64,000 nucleotides of DNA from Actinomycetota bacterium (GCA_020161795.1 JAIUOR010000028.1:160103-224102); one strand, 5' to 3'; shown: positions 8,604 to 17,890, counted from the stretch's first letter. Notes: generated by a model not told the origin, from the letters alone. Numbers and translations are program-made.

Positions 8604-9335
8604 ATGGTCCGCGCCCAACCCGCCCAACAGGCACCGCCGCTGCAGCGCCTGCGCGTGCGCTACGCCAAGCGCGGCCGGGCCCGGTTCGCCTCCCACCGTG
8701 ACATCGGGCGGGCGATCGAGCGCGCGCTGCGGCGGGCGAGCATTCCGATGGCCTACTCGTCCGGCTTCTCCCCGCACCCACGGATCTCCTACGCCGGGGC
8801 GAGCCCGACCGGTGCCGCCAGCGAGTCGGAATACCTGGAACTCGGGTTGTCAGCCCGGCTCGAACCGGACCACGTCCGCACCCTGCTCAGCCAAGCACTG
8901 CCTGACGGCATCGAGGTGGTCGGGGTGGTGGAGGCCACCGGTGGCGCGCTGGCCGACCAGCTCACCGCCTCCGCCTGGCGGCTCGATCTGCCCGGGGTCA
9001 CCGCGGCCATCGCCGAGCAGGCGACGACGACGCTGCTTGCGCAACCGGAGCACCTGGTCGAGCGGATGACCAAGAACGGGATGCGGACGTTCAACGTCCG
9101 CTCGGCAATCTTGCGCATCGAGGTCGTGGGGGAGGGCCTGATCGACCTCGTGTCGGCGATCGGGACGCCCCTGGTGCGGCCGGACGACATCGTCACCGCG
9201 CTCACCGCGGTCAGCCCCGCCTTCCGTCCCACCCAGCCGCCGATCTTCACCCGCCTGGCCCAGGGCACCTTCGACGGCAACCAGGTGATCGATCCGGTTC
9301 CGGCGACCCTGCCGCCGGCCTCGTCGCCGGACTGA
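8604..9335 (+). CDS. DUF2344 (TIGR03936) protein, partner of TIGR03960
   Basis: The 243-residue protein begins with RLRVRYAKRGRARFASHRDI and FSPHPRISYAGASPTG, hallmark segments of DUF2344. In most genomes it follows or is fused to the TIGR03960 radical SAM protein, and both probably act in one pathway of unknown product. Here 3.8 kb of other genes separate them. TAGCAT at 8591-8596 lies 7 nt before the ATG without a ribosome binding site, so this gene may be transcribed on its own as a leaderless mRNA. Confidence 0.9.
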   Translation: MVRAQPAQQAPPLQRLRVRYAKRGRARFASHRDIGRAIERALRRASIPMAYSSGFSPHPRISYAGASPTGAASESEYLELGLSARLEPDHVRTLLSQALPDGIEVVGVVEATGGALADQLTASAWRLDLPGVTAAIAEQATTTLLAQPEHLVERMTKNGMRTFNVRSAILRIEVVGEGLIDLVSAIGTPLVRPDDIVTALTAVSPAFRPTQPPIFTRLAQGTFDGNQVIDPVPATLPPASSPD

Positions 9336-9624
9336 TGACCGTCGGATCGCCAAAGATAACGCTCAGATAACGAAAAGTCGGGGTGTTACGGGTTCCATTC
9401 GGCCTCGCTGTGGAATAATGCTCCTAGGAACGGGCTTTCAGACAACGGAATCCCTCCCACGAGTGCGGCGGCCGAGGTGACAGCTCGATCGCTCCACCAC
9501 ACCACACCGCGACGGACTTTCGACCGCGGGGGTGGGGTGGAAAATGCACCCGTTTCCGACAGGCTTTACTGCTACGGCAGTCGATGTGGACGGTCACCTT
9601 TGGTTGCCGTCGAAGGAGCGCACC
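9336..9624 (+). promoter_or_regulatory. rne upstream region with probable promoter and structured leader
   Basis: No gene is visible. AATAAT at 9414-9419 is the best -10 candidate, giving a leader of about 200 nt. Near 9500-9540 CCGCG and CGCGG arms with flanking CCACC/GGTGG can pair. Long leaders of RNase E genes are autoregulatory in enterobacteria; whether this one is so is inference. A clear GAAGGAG precedes the start. Confidence 0.4.
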
Positions 9625-12423
9625 ATGCTCGATGACGAAACAACGACTCCTACCGAGTCAACCCCCGCCCCGCCGCGCCGGCGCCGCGCCGCCAGCCGCC
9701 CCGCCGGGCCGCCCGCTGCGGCCTCCGAGCCGGCCCAGGAGCTCCAGCCGGCCGAGGCTGCCGCGGCGGAGCCGCCGGCGACCGTGGCCTCGGCCCCGGC
9801 CGAGGAGCCGGCGAAGCCCAAGCGAACCCGGCGCAGCCGGGCGAAGGCCGCCGCGGAACCGACGCCCGAGGCTCCGGCGGACGAGGAGCCGCAGCCGGCC
9901 GCCGAGCCCGCCGAACCGGTGGCGGAGGAGCCCGCTCCCCGACGCGGCCGCCGCCGCAAGGCGGATCCGGCGACCGAGCCCGAACTGCCCGCCGCTCCCG
10001 ACCAGGCGGTGGCCGCCAGCCTGGCCGAACTGGAGACCAAGGCCCCGCGGCGCCGTGGCCGGGTCCGCCCGGAGGCGCTCGGGCTGAGCGAGGATGCCGA
10101 CCCCGACACGGTGCTGAGCAGCCTGGCCGCTGCGATCAGCGGTGCTGTCGTGGAAGCCGTCGAACCGGAGGAGGCCGAGGCCGAAGAGCCGGTGGAGGAC
10201 GCGGTCGAGAACGCGGAATCCGAGGAGGATTCCGAGGATGTCGACGACGAGAACGACACCGACGACGACCAGAGCGAGACGACCCCGCGTCGTCGCCGTC
10301 GTCGCCGTGGCGGCCGCCGCCGGCGTCGTTCGTCCGGTGGCGAGGACGCCGACGAGGACGAGGCAGAGACGGACGAGGCTGCTGAGGCCGACGAGGCCGA
10401 GGTCTCCGATGCCGCCGAGGGAGGGGAAGCCAGCGAGGGTGGCTCGCGCCGTCGCCGCCGGCGTCGCCGGCGTGGCGAGGACACCGGCGAGGCCGAGGAC
10501 GATTCGATCGACGTGGTGGTACGGGTGCGCGAGCCCCGCCGCCGGGGAAGCTCCGCCAGCGACGAGGTGACCGGCATCGAGGGCTCCACCCGCATGGAGG
10601 CCAAGAAGCAGCGCCGCCGCGAGGGCCGGGCCGCCGGCCGCCGCCGTACCCCGATCCTGTCGGAGTCGGAGTTCCTGGCGCGCCGCGAATCGGTGGATCG
10701 CGTCATGCTGATCCGGCAGGCCGAGGAGTACAGCCAGATCGGCGTGCTCGAGGACGGCGTCCTGGTCGAGCACTACGTCGACCGTCCGTCGGCCACCTCG
10801 ATGATCGGGAACATCTACCTGGGCCGCGTCCAGAACGTGCTGCCCAGCATGGAGGCCGCCTTCGTCGACATCGGCCGCGGCCGCAATGCCGTGCTGTACG
10901 CCGGCGAGGTCGACTGGGCCTCCTTCGGAGTGACCGGCCAGGACAAGAAGGTCGAGAGGGTCTTCAAATCCGGCCAGGCGGTGTTGGTGCAGGTCACCAA
11001 GGATCCGGTCGGCGCCAAGGGTGCGCGGCTCACGTCCCACATCTCCATCCCCGGGCGCTACATCGTTTACTCGCCGGGCGGCCAGCTCTCCGGCATCTCC
11101 CGCAAGCTCCCCGAGGGTGAGCGCAAGCGCCTCAAGGGCATCCTCGACGACCTGATCGGCCCGGACGCCTCCGTCATCGTGCGGACCGCCGCCGAGGGGG
11201 CCTCCGAGGACGAACTGGTGCGCGACGTCAACCGGCTCAAGGCGCAGTGGGAGGTCATCGAGAAGAAGACCGGCGGCTCCGCGCCGTCGCTACTCTATGG
11301 CGAGCCCGACCTGACCGTCCGGATCGTGCGCGACCTGTTCACCGAGGACTTCCGCGCCCTGATCGTGGACGGTAACGGGGAGCCGGACGACGCCTGGGAC
11401 ACCGTCGAGGCGTACGTCAAGCACGTCGCCCCCCACCTGGCCGAACGGCTGCAGCGCTGGGATCGGACCGCGAGCGGCGACATCTTCGACGCCCACCGCG
11501 TTCACGAGCAGGTGGCCAAGGCGCTGGAGCGCAAGGTCTTCCTGCCCTCCGGCGGCTCGCTGATCATCGACCGCACCGAGGCGATGACCGTGATCGACGT
11601 CAACACCGGACGCTTCACCGGGACGTCGGGCAACCTCGAGGCGACCGTCACCTCCAACAACCTGGAGGCGGCCGAGGAGATCGTCCGCCAGCTGCGGCTG
11701 CGGGATATCGGCGGCATCATCGTGGTCGACTTCATCGACATGGTGCTGCCCAACAACCGCGAGCTGTTGCTGCGCCGGCTGGTCGAATGCCTGGGCCGCG
11801 ACCGTACCCGCCATCAGGTCGCCGAGGTGACCTCGCTCGGCCTGGTGCAGATGACCCGCAAGAAGATCGGCACCGGCCTGGCCGAGGCGTTCACCGTTCC
11901 GTGCGAGACCTGCAAGGGTCGCGGGTACCACACCCACGACATGCCGGTCGCCACCCAGGCCCCCGCCGACGGCGGTGAGCGGGAAGGCAGCCGCCGCAGC
12001 CGCGGCGGCAACAACTCCCGCTCCAACCGCAACCGCAAGTCCGGCCCCGCGCCGGAACTCGCGGCCCTCGTCGCCGCCACGCTGGCCCACCCCGTCACAC
12101 CGGAGCTGACGAAGTCACCGGAGGAGCCGGCGACCGAGGTTCCGGCTGAGCCGGTCGAGGCCGATGTCGCGGTGCCGGTGGTCGAGGCTGAGGCGGCCGA
12201 ACCGGTGGCCGACGCGGAAGTCCAGGCTGTCGACCCCTCCGAGGTCGCCGAGCCGGAAGCGGCGGCAGCCTCTGACGAGGCGTCGGACGATGCAGGGGCC
12301 AGCGTGGATGCCGATGCGGCCGAGGTCGCCGCGGCTGAGGCGGAAGCGGTGGTCGAGCTCGTCGAGACCCCCACCGTCGATCAGGCCGACCTGGTGTCCG
12401 CCGAGCCCGGCGTACAGGAGTAG
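9625..12423 (+). CDS. rne: Ribonuclease E/G
   Basis: This 932-residue endoribonuclease processes rRNA and tRNA and starts mRNA decay. Residues 1-~385 form a long Ala/Glu/Pro-rich extension with alternating acidic stretches and Arg-rich blocks (RRRRRR type), likely disordered and RNA- or protein-binding. The S1 domain starts near residue 390 (IGNIYLGRVQNVLPSMEAAF). The catalytic part has IDRTEAMTVIDVNTGRFTG near 649 and DFIDMVLPNN near 702, which supply the Mg-binding Asp residues. CETCKGRG near 759 is the zinc link for tetramer assembly. The acidic C-terminal tail runs to 932. I chose ATG 9625 because GAAGGAG lies just upstream; a frame from 9532 exists but lacks one. Confidence 0.95.
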   Translation: MLDDETTTPTESTPAPPRRRRAASRPAGPPAAASEPAQELQPAEAAAAEPPATVASAPAEEPAKPKRTRRSRAKAAAEPTPEAPADEEPQPAAEPAEPVAEEPAPRRGRRRKADPATEPELPAAPDQAVAASLAELETKAPRRRGRVRPEALGLSEDADPDTVLSSLAAAISGAVVEAVEPEEAEAEEPVEDAVENAESEEDSEDVDDENDTDDDQSETTPRRRRRRRGGRRRRRSSGGEDADEDEAETDEAAEADEAEVSDAAEGGEASEGGSRRRRRRRRRGEDTGEAEDDSIDVVVRVREPRRRGSSASDEVTGIEGSTRMEAKKQRRREGRAAGRRRTPILSESEFLARRESVDRVMLIRQAEEYSQIGVLEDGVLVEHYVDRPSATSMIGNIYLGRVQNVLPSMEAAFVDIGRGRNAVLYAGEVDWASFGVTGQDKKVERVFKSGQAVLVQVTKDPVGAKGARLTSHISIPGRYIVYSPGGQLSGISRKLPEGERKRLKGILDDLIGPDASVIVRTAAEGASEDELVRDVNRLKAQWEVIEKKTGGSAPSLLYGEPDLTVRIVRDLFTEDFRALIVDGNGEPDDAWDTVEAYVKHVAPHLAERLQRWDRTASGDIFDAHRVHEQVAKALERKVFLPSGGSLIIDRTEAMTVIDVNTGRFTGTSGNLEATVTSNNLEAAEEIVRQLRLRDIGGIIVVDFIDMVLPNNRELLLRRLVECLGRDRTRHQVAEVTSLGLVQMTRKKIGTGLAEAFTVPCETCKGRGYHTHDMPVATQAPADGGEREGSRRSRGGNNSRSNRNRKSGPAPELAALVAATLAHPVTPELTKSPEEPATEVPAEPVEADVAVPVVEAEAAEPVADAEVQAVDPSEVAEPEAAAASDEASDDAGASVDADAAEVAAAEAEAVVELVETPTVDQADLVSAEPGVQE

Positions 12424-12435
12424 CGCAACACCGTC

Positions 12436-12455
12436 ATCCCCGCGAAGGCGGGGAT
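12436..12455. terminator. Hairpin ATCCCCGC-GAAG-GCGGGGAT between convergent genes
   Basis: Perfect 8-bp stem with GAAG loop between the ends of rne and nadE. It shares its core with 6760-6773. There is no T-run, so it is a candidate bidirectional terminator or a dispersed palindromic repeat. Confidence 0.5.
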
Positions 12456-12506
12456 CTCTCAGCCGTCATCGCGCGAATGGCGAATGGGTCCTGGAACGAC
12501 GAAGGG

Positions 12507-14543
12507 CTAGCCGGGGATCCGGGCGACGTCCTCCAGCCAGAGGGCGGCTGAGGTGTCGGACGGCATGCGCCAGTCGCCGCGGGGGGAGAGCGAACCGCCC
12601 CGGACGACCTTGGGGCCGTTCGGCAGCGCCGAGCGCTTGAACTGGGCGAAGCCGAAGAAGCGCTTGCAGAACACCTCCAGCCACTTCTTGATGGTCGCGA
12701 GGTCGTAACCCACCCGCTCGTCGTCGGGGAAGCCGCCGGGCCACTCGCCCGCCGCGGCGTCCGCCCAGGTGTGCATGGCCAGGAAGGCGACCTTCGACGG
12801 CTTGGCGCCGTGCCGCAGCACGTGGAAAAGGGTGAAGTCCTGCAGGCTGTACGGCCCGATGGTGGCCTGGGTCGACTGCGGGCTGTTGCCGTCCACGGTC
12901 GGTATCAGTTCGGGGGTGATCTCGGTGTCGAGCACGGCCTGCAGCGTCCGTCCCACCTCGTCGGTGAACTGGCCGGAGGTGATCACCCAGCGGATCAGGT
13001 GCTGCATCAGTGTCTTGGGCACCCCGCCGTTGACGTTGTAGTGCGACATCTGGTCGCCGACCCCGTAGGTGCACCAGCCGAGCGCCAGTTCGGAGAGGTC
13101 GCCGGTGCCCAGCACGATCCCGCCGCGCTGGTTGGCGAGCCGGAACAGGTAGTCGGTGCGCAACCCGGCCTGGACGTTCTCGAAGGTCACGTCGAACACG
13201 GGCTCGCCATCGGCGAAGGGATGCTTCATGTCGGCCAGCAGTTGGCGCGCGGCCGGCTTGATGTCGAGTTCGGCGAAGGTCACGCCCAGCGCGTTGGCCA
13301 GGTCGGTGGCATTGCCCTTGGTGTGATCGGACGTGGCGAAGCCGGGCATGGTGAAGGCCAGGATGTCGGTGCGCGGCCGGTTCATCCGGTCCATGGCCTT
13401 GGCGGCGACGATCAGGGCGTGGGTTGAGTCCAGGCCGCCGGAGACGCCGATCACGATCTTGGGCTGGCCGATCGCCTTCAGCCGCTGCTCCAGCGCGCTG
13501 ACCTGGATGTTGTAGGCCTCGTAGCAGTCCTGGGCGAGGCGGGCCGGGTCGGCCGGGACGAACGGGAACCGGGGGAGCGGACGCTTGAGACCGAAATCGC
13601 CGCTCGGCACGCCGAGCTCGAACTCCACCCAGCGGTAGGCGTCCGTCCGTTCGGCGTGGACCCGGCGGTTGTCGTCGAAGGTGCCCTGCCGCAGCCGGTC
13701 CATGGCCAGCGTGCCCAAGTCGAGATCGGCGATCGAGGCCCGCGGCCCCATCGGGAACCGCTCGGATTCGGCGAGCAGCGTCCCCGCCTCGTAGACGAAG
13801 GTCTGTCCGTCCCAGGCCAGATCGGTGGACGACTCGCCCTCGCCCGCCGCCGCGTAGACGTAACCGGCCAGGTACCGCGACGAGCCGGAGGCGGACAGCA
13901 GCTTGCGCTCCTCGGCCTTGGCCACCGTGATCGGTGAGCCGGAGAGGTTCGCGATCACCGTCGCCCCGGCCAGCGCCGCCTCGGCGGCCGGCGGGATCGG
14001 CACCCACATGTCCTCGCAGATCTCGACGTTCAGCACGAAGTCGGGCAGGTCGAGGGCGGCGAACAGCAGGTCTGCGCCGAACGGCACGAGCCTGCCGGCC
14101 ACCACGATCTCGCCGGTGACGTCCGTCCCGGCCGCGACCTGGCGGGCCTCGTAGAACTCCCGGTAGGTCGGCAGGTACGACTTCGGCACCACGCCCAGGA
14201 TCTCGCCGCGGTGCAGCACCACGGCGCAGTTGTAGATGCGGTTCAGCCCGCGCAGCGGCGCTCCGACCACGATCACCGCGCTGACGTCGGAGGAGTTGTC
14301 GGCCAGCCAGCCGAGCGCTTCGTCCGTGGCGTCGAGCACCATGTCCTGCATCAGCAGGTCGTCGATGGAATAGCCCGTCAGGCACAGCTCGGGGAAGACC
14401 GCCAGCACCGCGCCGTCGTTGGCCACCTCGCGCGCCTGGGCGAGCACGGCCTCGGCGTTCCGCTGCGGCTGCACCATGGTGATCGGCAGCGTGCAGGCAG
14501 CCACTCGCGCGAAGCCGTGGGCGTACAGGTTGAAGAAGTCCAT
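12507..14543 (-). CDS. nadE: NAD+ synthase, glutamine-hydrolysing
   Basis: This enzyme makes NAD from deamido-NAD using ATP and glutamine. The 678-residue protein has an N-terminal nitrilase-type glutaminase domain with Glu52 ([10 protein letters not shown]), Lys121 ([10 protein letters not shown]) and Cys176 (VEICEDMW), the same numbering as the M. tuberculosis enzyme. The C-terminal synthetase domain has the ATP-pyrophosphatase loop GVSGGLDST. The start is the ATG at 14543, preceded by CGAGGAGGG; an upstream in-frame start at 14573 lacks a binding site. It acts after nadD, which is also in this window. Confidence 0.97.
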   Translation of the reverse strand: MDFFNLYAHGFARVAACTLPITMVQPQRNAEAVLAQAREVANDGAVLAVFPELCLTGYSIDDLLMQDMVLDATDEALGWLADNSSDVSAVIVVGAPLRGLNRIYNCAVVLHRGEILGVVPKSYLPTYREFYEARQVAAGTDVTGEIVVAGRLVPFGADLLFAALDLPDFVLNVEICEDMWVPIPPAAEAALAGATVIANLSGSPITVAKAEERKLLSASGSSRYLAGYVYAAAGEGESSTDLAWDGQTFVYEAGTLLAESERFPMGPRASIADLDLGTLAMDRLRQGTFDDNRRVHAERTDAYRWVEFELGVPSGDFGLKRPLPRFPFVPADPARLAQDCYEAYNIQVSALEQRLKAIGQPKIVIGVSGGLDSTHALIVAAKAMDRMNRPRTDILAFTMPGFATSDHTKGNATDLANALGVTFAELDIKPAARQLLADMKHPFADGEPVFDVTFENVQAGLRTDYLFRLANQRGGIVLGTGDLSELALGWCTYGVGDQMSHYNVNGGVPKTLMQHLIRWVITSGQFTDEVGRTLQAVLDTEITPELIPTVDGNSPQSTQATIGPYSLQDFTLFHVLRHGAKPSKVAFLAMHTWADAAAGEWPGGFPDDERVGYDLATIKKWLEVFCKRFFGFAQFKRSALPNGPKVVRGGSLSPRGDWRMPSDTSAALWLEDVARIPG

Positions 14544-14592
14544 CGACCCTCCTCGAAGCTCAGGGAACAGCATCCCACGCCCCGCCGACGGA

Positions 14593-14958
14593 TCACTCCT
14601 CCGGATCGGCGGGCAGCGGCGCGAGGTAGGAGTCGATCTGGGCGATCAGGTCGCCGGCGAAGGTGAAGAGGTCGCAATAGGCGAACCGGAAGCGCCCGTG
14701 CTCGCGGTGGTGACCGACTCCGATGCCGGTGATCACGATGACGTCGCCGGCCTCGATCGTCCGATCGACCGTGAGTTCCGGGCTGCCCTCGAAGCCGGGG
14801 TTCTCGATCTCGGTGTCGAACTCCGCCTTACCGCGGGTGGTGCGCACGCCGTGGATGTGCCAGACGATGTCGGCGGTGAGACAGGCCAGGATCGCCTGGT
14901 GGTCGCTCGTCCGGAAGCCCTCCATGTACTGATGGACGAGCTGCTCACGGGAGTTCAT
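14593..14958 (-). CDS. NTF2/SnoaL-like small protein
   Basis: This 121-residue protein starts MNSREQLVHQYMEGFRTSDHQAILACL and contains DIVWHIHGV, a helix-then-strand pattern typical of the SnoaL/NTF2-like cone fold. The fold hosts isomerases, dehydratases and binding proteins, so no reaction can be assigned. The chosen ATG follows GAAGGGAA; a longer frame to 15027 would run into the end of the LigD-like gene. It probably follows that gene on one transcript, 38 nt downstream. Confidence 0.7.
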   Translation of the reverse strand: MNSREQLVHQYMEGFRTSDHQAILACLTADIVWHIHGVRTTRGKAEFDTEIENPGFEGSPELTVDRTIEAGDVIVITGIGVGHHREHGRFRFAYCDLFTFAGDLIAQIDSYLAPLPADPEE

Positions 14959-14996
14959 GCGGTTCCCTTCGGTCGGTGTTCGTGCTCCGGGTCGTC

Positions 14997-15920
14997 CTAC
15001 TCGGGCAGGCCGTCGCGGTCGGCCCACTCCAGCAGGGTGTCGAGCCGGAAGGCGACGTCATCGATGGTCGCGTGCGGGTCACCTGCCTTGGCGAACCGCG
15101 CCGGAACGGTGGCCAGGGTCAGTTCGCGCGGGTCGATGGCGGCCAGTTCGTCCCACTCGAAGGGAGTGGAGACCGTCCCGTCCGGCACCCCGCGGACCGA
15201 CCACGCGCTGGCGATGGTGTGATCGCGGGCGTTCTGGTTGTAGTCGACGAAGACGTGGCGGGGATCGCGTTCCTGCCGCCACCAGGTGGTGGTCACGTCA
15301 TCCGGCGCGCGGCGTTCCACCTCGTTGGCGAAGGCGAGCGCGGCCCGGCGCACCTCGCCGAAGCTCCATTCCGGTGCGATCCGGACATAGATGTGCAGCC
15401 CGTGCCCGCCGGAGGTCTTGGGGAAGCCCGTGATGCCCAGCTCGTCCAGCACTCCCTTGGCGACAGCGGCGACCCGTCGCACCCGCTCGAAGCCGGCCTC
15501 GGGCATCGGGTCGAGGTCGATCCGCCACTCGTCCGGACGCTCGACATCTGCCCGCCGCGAGTTCCAGGGGTGGAACTCCACGGTGGCCATCTGCACCGCC
15601 CAGATCACCGAGCCCAGCTCGGTCACGCACAGTTCGTCCGCCGTGCGTCCGTACCGCGGGAAGTACACCTGCACGGTCTCCACCCAGGGCGGAGCCCCGG
15701 CCGGCAGCCGCTTCTGGTGCACCTTGTCGCCGTCCAGCCCCTTGGGGAACCGGTGCAGCATGCAGGGACGCTCGCGCAGCGCCCGGACGATCCCGTCGCC
15801 CACCGCGAGGTAGTAGTTCACCAGGTCGAGCTTCGTCCACCCATGCTTCGGGAAGTACACCCGATCAGGGCTGCTCAGCCGGACCACCCGGGGCCCGACC
15901 TCGATCCCGTCGGTCGCCAT
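14997..15920 (-). CDS. LigD-type polymerase domain protein (stand-alone)
   Basis: This 307-residue protein matches the polymerase/primase domain of bacterial NHEJ ligase LigD. WRIDLDP puts catalytic Asp135 and Asp137 in place; TSGGHGLHIYV is the nucleotide-binding segment and FVDYNQNARDHTIASAWSVR is the third motif. Such proteins fill gaps with ribo- or deoxynucleotides at DNA ends. No ligase, nuclease domain or Ku gene is present here, so it resembles the mycobacterial stand-alone PolD proteins. TAGCGT (15932-15927, minus strand) is 6 nt before the ATG, pointing to a leaderless transcript. Confidence 0.9.
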   Translation of the reverse strand: MATDGIEVGPRVVRLSSPDRVYFPKHGWTKLDLVNYYLAVGDGIVRALRERPCMLHRFPKGLDGDKVHQKRLPAGAPPWVETVQVYFPRYGRTADELCVTELGSVIWAVQMATVEFHPWNSRRADVERPDEWRIDLDPMPEAGFERVRRVAAVAKGVLDELGITGFPKTSGGHGLHIYVRIAPEWSFGEVRRAALAFANEVERRAPDDVTTTWWRQERDPRHVFVDYNQNARDHTIASAWSVRGVPDGTVSTPFEWDELAAIDPRELTLATVPARFAKAGDPHATIDDVAFRLDTLLEWADRDGLPE

Positions 15921-15987
15921 CGCGCCACGCTACCCGGCGAGCCCGCCGCAGTCATCAGGTGGGGCCACCTGGGCCACCGACAGTAGC

Positions 15988-16812
15988 GTGGCCATTGAGG
16001 GTCGAGCGGTCCGCCAGGTCAGGCTGATCGTGTGCCTCACGAGCACTCGGTGCGAGTTGTCCACAGAGTCGGATCCGAACGGGCGCATTCGCGGCCCGAG
16101 GCCTCAGGCTGTTCTGCATGCGAACGCCAGGTCCGATCCCGCTGCCTCAGCAGCCGATCTCGTGGGAGACGCTGCGCGCGCGAGAAGCACCGAGTCCGTG
16201 CGGATCCACGTCGGCAAGCTGCCCGCCCACCATGTCACGCGGGATTCCGGAGGCTGGCAGGTGACGACGCTCGCCCGAACGGCGGTGGATGTCGTTCGTG
16301 GGCATGCGCTACCGGAGTCCCTGGTCGTGCTGGACGCCGCGCTTCGCCTCGGCTGCGCCGATCTCGTGGCGACACCTCGCCGTTCCGACTACGCCAACCG
16401 GACGATTGCGGGAGCAGCCGCGGTTCCGCTGGCGGAGGCGGCAAGGTGGGTGCGCGAACGCCGCTCGATCGCGGCGGCATTGACGGCCGCCGATCCTCGG
16501 CGGGAGTCACCGGTGGAGTCCCTCAGCGCGGCGCATTTCATCATCGCCGGATTGCCGCTGCCGCAATCCCAGGTGCCGATCCATACCCCGATGGGCACGC
16601 TGTACCCGGACTTCTACTGGCCTGAGCGGCGTCTGATCGGTGAGGTCGACGGAGCGGTGAAGTACAGCGACCCCGATGCTCACGTGAGGGAGAAGGAGCG
16701 CGAACAACTGTTGCGCGATCTGGGCTACCGGATGGTGCGCTGGCTCGGCCGCGAGATTCGCCTGCAGCCGTGGGTCGTGATCGAGCGCGTGGCTCGGGAA
16801 CTTGGGCTGTGA
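15988..16812 (+). CDS. DUF559 domain protein with weak N-terminus
   Basis: The last ~90 residues (YPDFYWPERRLIGEVDGAVK, EKEREQLLRDLGYRMVRW) match the DUF559/Vsr-like nuclease fold found in many actinobacterial proteins. The middle contains WQVTTLARTAVDVVRG, the standard linker segment of this family. The first ~90 residues do not resemble the usual AbiEi-type winged helix and are rich in Arg, Ser and Ala with no clear start site, so the 5' end may be decayed or the true start may be further in. The GTG start overlaps a TAGCGT hexamer, which casts doubt on it. A palindromic element begins 3 nt after the stop. Confidence 0.5.
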   Translation: MAIEGRAVRQVRLIVCLTSTRCELSTESDPNGRIRGPRPQAVLHANARSDPAASAADLVGDAARARSTESVRIHVGKLPAHHVTRDSGGWQVTTLARTAVDVVRGHALPESLVVLDAALRLGCADLVATPRRSDYANRTIAGAAAVPLAEAARWVRERRSIAAALTAADPRRESPVESLSAAHFIIAGLPLPQSQVPIHTPMGTLYPDFYWPERRLIGEVDGAVKYSDPDAHVREKEREQLLRDLGYRMVRWLGREIRLQPWVVIERVARELGL

Positions 16813-16814
16813 AA

Positions 16815-16978
16815 CGCCGATCTGTCGGGGGTTATGGTCACGCGAATGGATGGGAAGCAACGGTTTCGCCGACCCAGCGGGGCAATAGCGCCTCGGTGAG
16901 CGCTGGTAGCCCCAATGGATCGGCGTATCTGCGGATTTGGGGGGGCGCGCCGTGATTCGTAACCCCGACAGATCGGCG
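16815..16978. mobile_element. 164-bp palindromic MITE-like element
   Basis: The ends are a 16-bp perfect inverted repeat, CGCCGATCTGTCGGGG, extended by GTTA/TAAC with one bulge and by TCACG/CGTGA. A second inverted pair starts 52-53 bp in from each end (CGCCGACCCAGCGGGGC and, on the other strand, CGCCGATCCATTGGGGC). The centre is AGCGC-N8-GCGCT, within about 1 bp of the midpoint. So a CGCCGAYC...GGGG motif occurs four times, two per strand, in mirror symmetry. No coding sequence and no convincing target-site duplication are visible. Confidence 0.55.
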
Positions 16979-17185
16979 GATGCATCGGTGGCGGGGCGCA
17001 GCTGAGATCAGAGATGCCGCGAGTTCCCTCGCTCGCGCCTACGGCGACAGCTCTCCGGTCGTGGTCGTGCAATCGGGAAGGGCGGGCCCCTGTCTGCAGT
17101 GGGCGACGGCAGGCGTTCTTGCTGGACGGGAGTGGATGGGAGGTGCTGCTGGTCCGGGGGAATGCCCGATCCGCTCGGCGTCGGT
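16979..17185. other. Non-coding stretch before the rplU promoter
   Basis: I see no supported gene here. Short frames exist on both strands but lack start signals and family resemblance. Confidence 0.5.
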
Positions 17186-17215
17186 TTGACCCTGTCGCTG
17201 CCCGGAACGTATTCT
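17186..17215 (+). promoter_or_regulatory. rplU promoter
   Basis: TTGACC (17186-17191), 18-nt spacer, TATTCT (17210-17215). This is the strongest sigma-A-type promoter in the window and gives a leader of about 95 nt before rplU. Confidence 0.7.
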
Positions 17216-17318
17216 TGATCCTCGGTGCTCGCTGTGCTGGTTTCTCCGGCGCTGACACCTTCGGTGGTCTGTCGAACACCGACCAAGACGTATCAGGTTC
17301 GTTGAGAGTGGGTCAGTC

Positions 17319-17624
17319 GTGTACGCGATCGTGCGCAGTGGCGGACGCCAGCACAAGGTTGCTGTCGGGGACGTGCTGGAGGTCGACAAGGTCGAGGCCG
17401 AGGTTGGTTCCTCGATCGATCTCGTCCCCCTGCTGGTGGTCGACGGTGACGCTGTCACCGCGGACGCGAAGAAGCTGGCCAAGGTCAAGGTGAGCGCCGA
17501 GGTGCTGGCCGAGGTCAAGAGCCCGAAGATCCGCATCATCAAGTACAAGAACAAGACCGGCTACAAGAAGCGCCAGGGGCACCGCCAGCGGTACACCCAG
17601 GTCAAGGTCACCGGGATCAAGTGA
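17319..17624 (+). CDS. rplU: 50S ribosomal protein L21
   Basis: The 101-residue protein begins [24 protein letters not shown], the standard bL21 start, and ends in the basic [19 protein letters not shown]. It binds 23S rRNA. The start is GTG with GAGAGTGGG upstream. rpmA follows 11 nt later in the same operon. Confidence 0.98.
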   Translation: MYAIVRSGGRQHKVAVGDVLEVDKVEAEVGSSIDLVPLLVVDGDAVTADAKKLAKVKVSAEVLAEVKSPKIRIIKYKNKTGYKKRQGHRQRYTQVKVTGIK

Positions 17625-17635
17625 GGGGCTGAGCA

Positions 17636-17890
17636 ATGGCACACAAAAAGGGCGCATCGTCCTCCCGCAATGGTCGGGATTCCAACTCTCAGCGGCTCGG
17701 CGTGAAGCGGTTCGGCGGCCAGCAGGTCAACGCCGGCGAGATCATCGTCCGTCAGCGCGGCACGCACTTCCACCCCGGTGAGGGCGTCGGTCGCGGTGGC
17801 GACGACACCCTGTTCGCGCTGCGCGCCGGCAAGGTCGAGTTCGGCACCCGCCGGGGCCGCCGCGTGGTGAACATCGCGGTAGCCGAGTAA
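17636..17890 (+). CDS. rpmA: 50S ribosomal protein L27
   Basis: The 84-residue bL27 starts [20 protein letters not shown], with the N-terminal tail that reaches the peptidyl transferase centre and no Firmicutes-type cleaved extension. [21 protein letters not shown] is the conserved core. It is cotranscribed with rplU and followed by a strong hairpin. obgE, usually the next gene, is about 4.2 kb away. Confidence 0.98.
   Translation: MAHKKGASSSRNGRDSNSQRLGVKRFGGQQVNAGEIIVRQRGTHFHPGEGVGRGGDDTLFALRAGKVEFGTRRGRRVVNIAVAE

Noticed and set aside
6777..8777. A 666-aa minus-strand frame across SulP
   Set aside because: Antisense to the SulP gene, low-complexity composition, no start signal.
12466..14385. 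Minus-strand frame parallel to nadE
   Set aside because: Shifted frame of nadE, Arg/Pro-rich, no start signal.
16057..16065. TTGTCCACA, identical to an actinobacterial DnaA box
   Set aside because: A single copy with no cluster or AT-rich region; no sign of an origin.
16057..17318. Possible defence island around the DUF559 gene
   Set aside because: Only one weak nuclease-like gene is present, with no methyltransferase, helicase or toxin partner.
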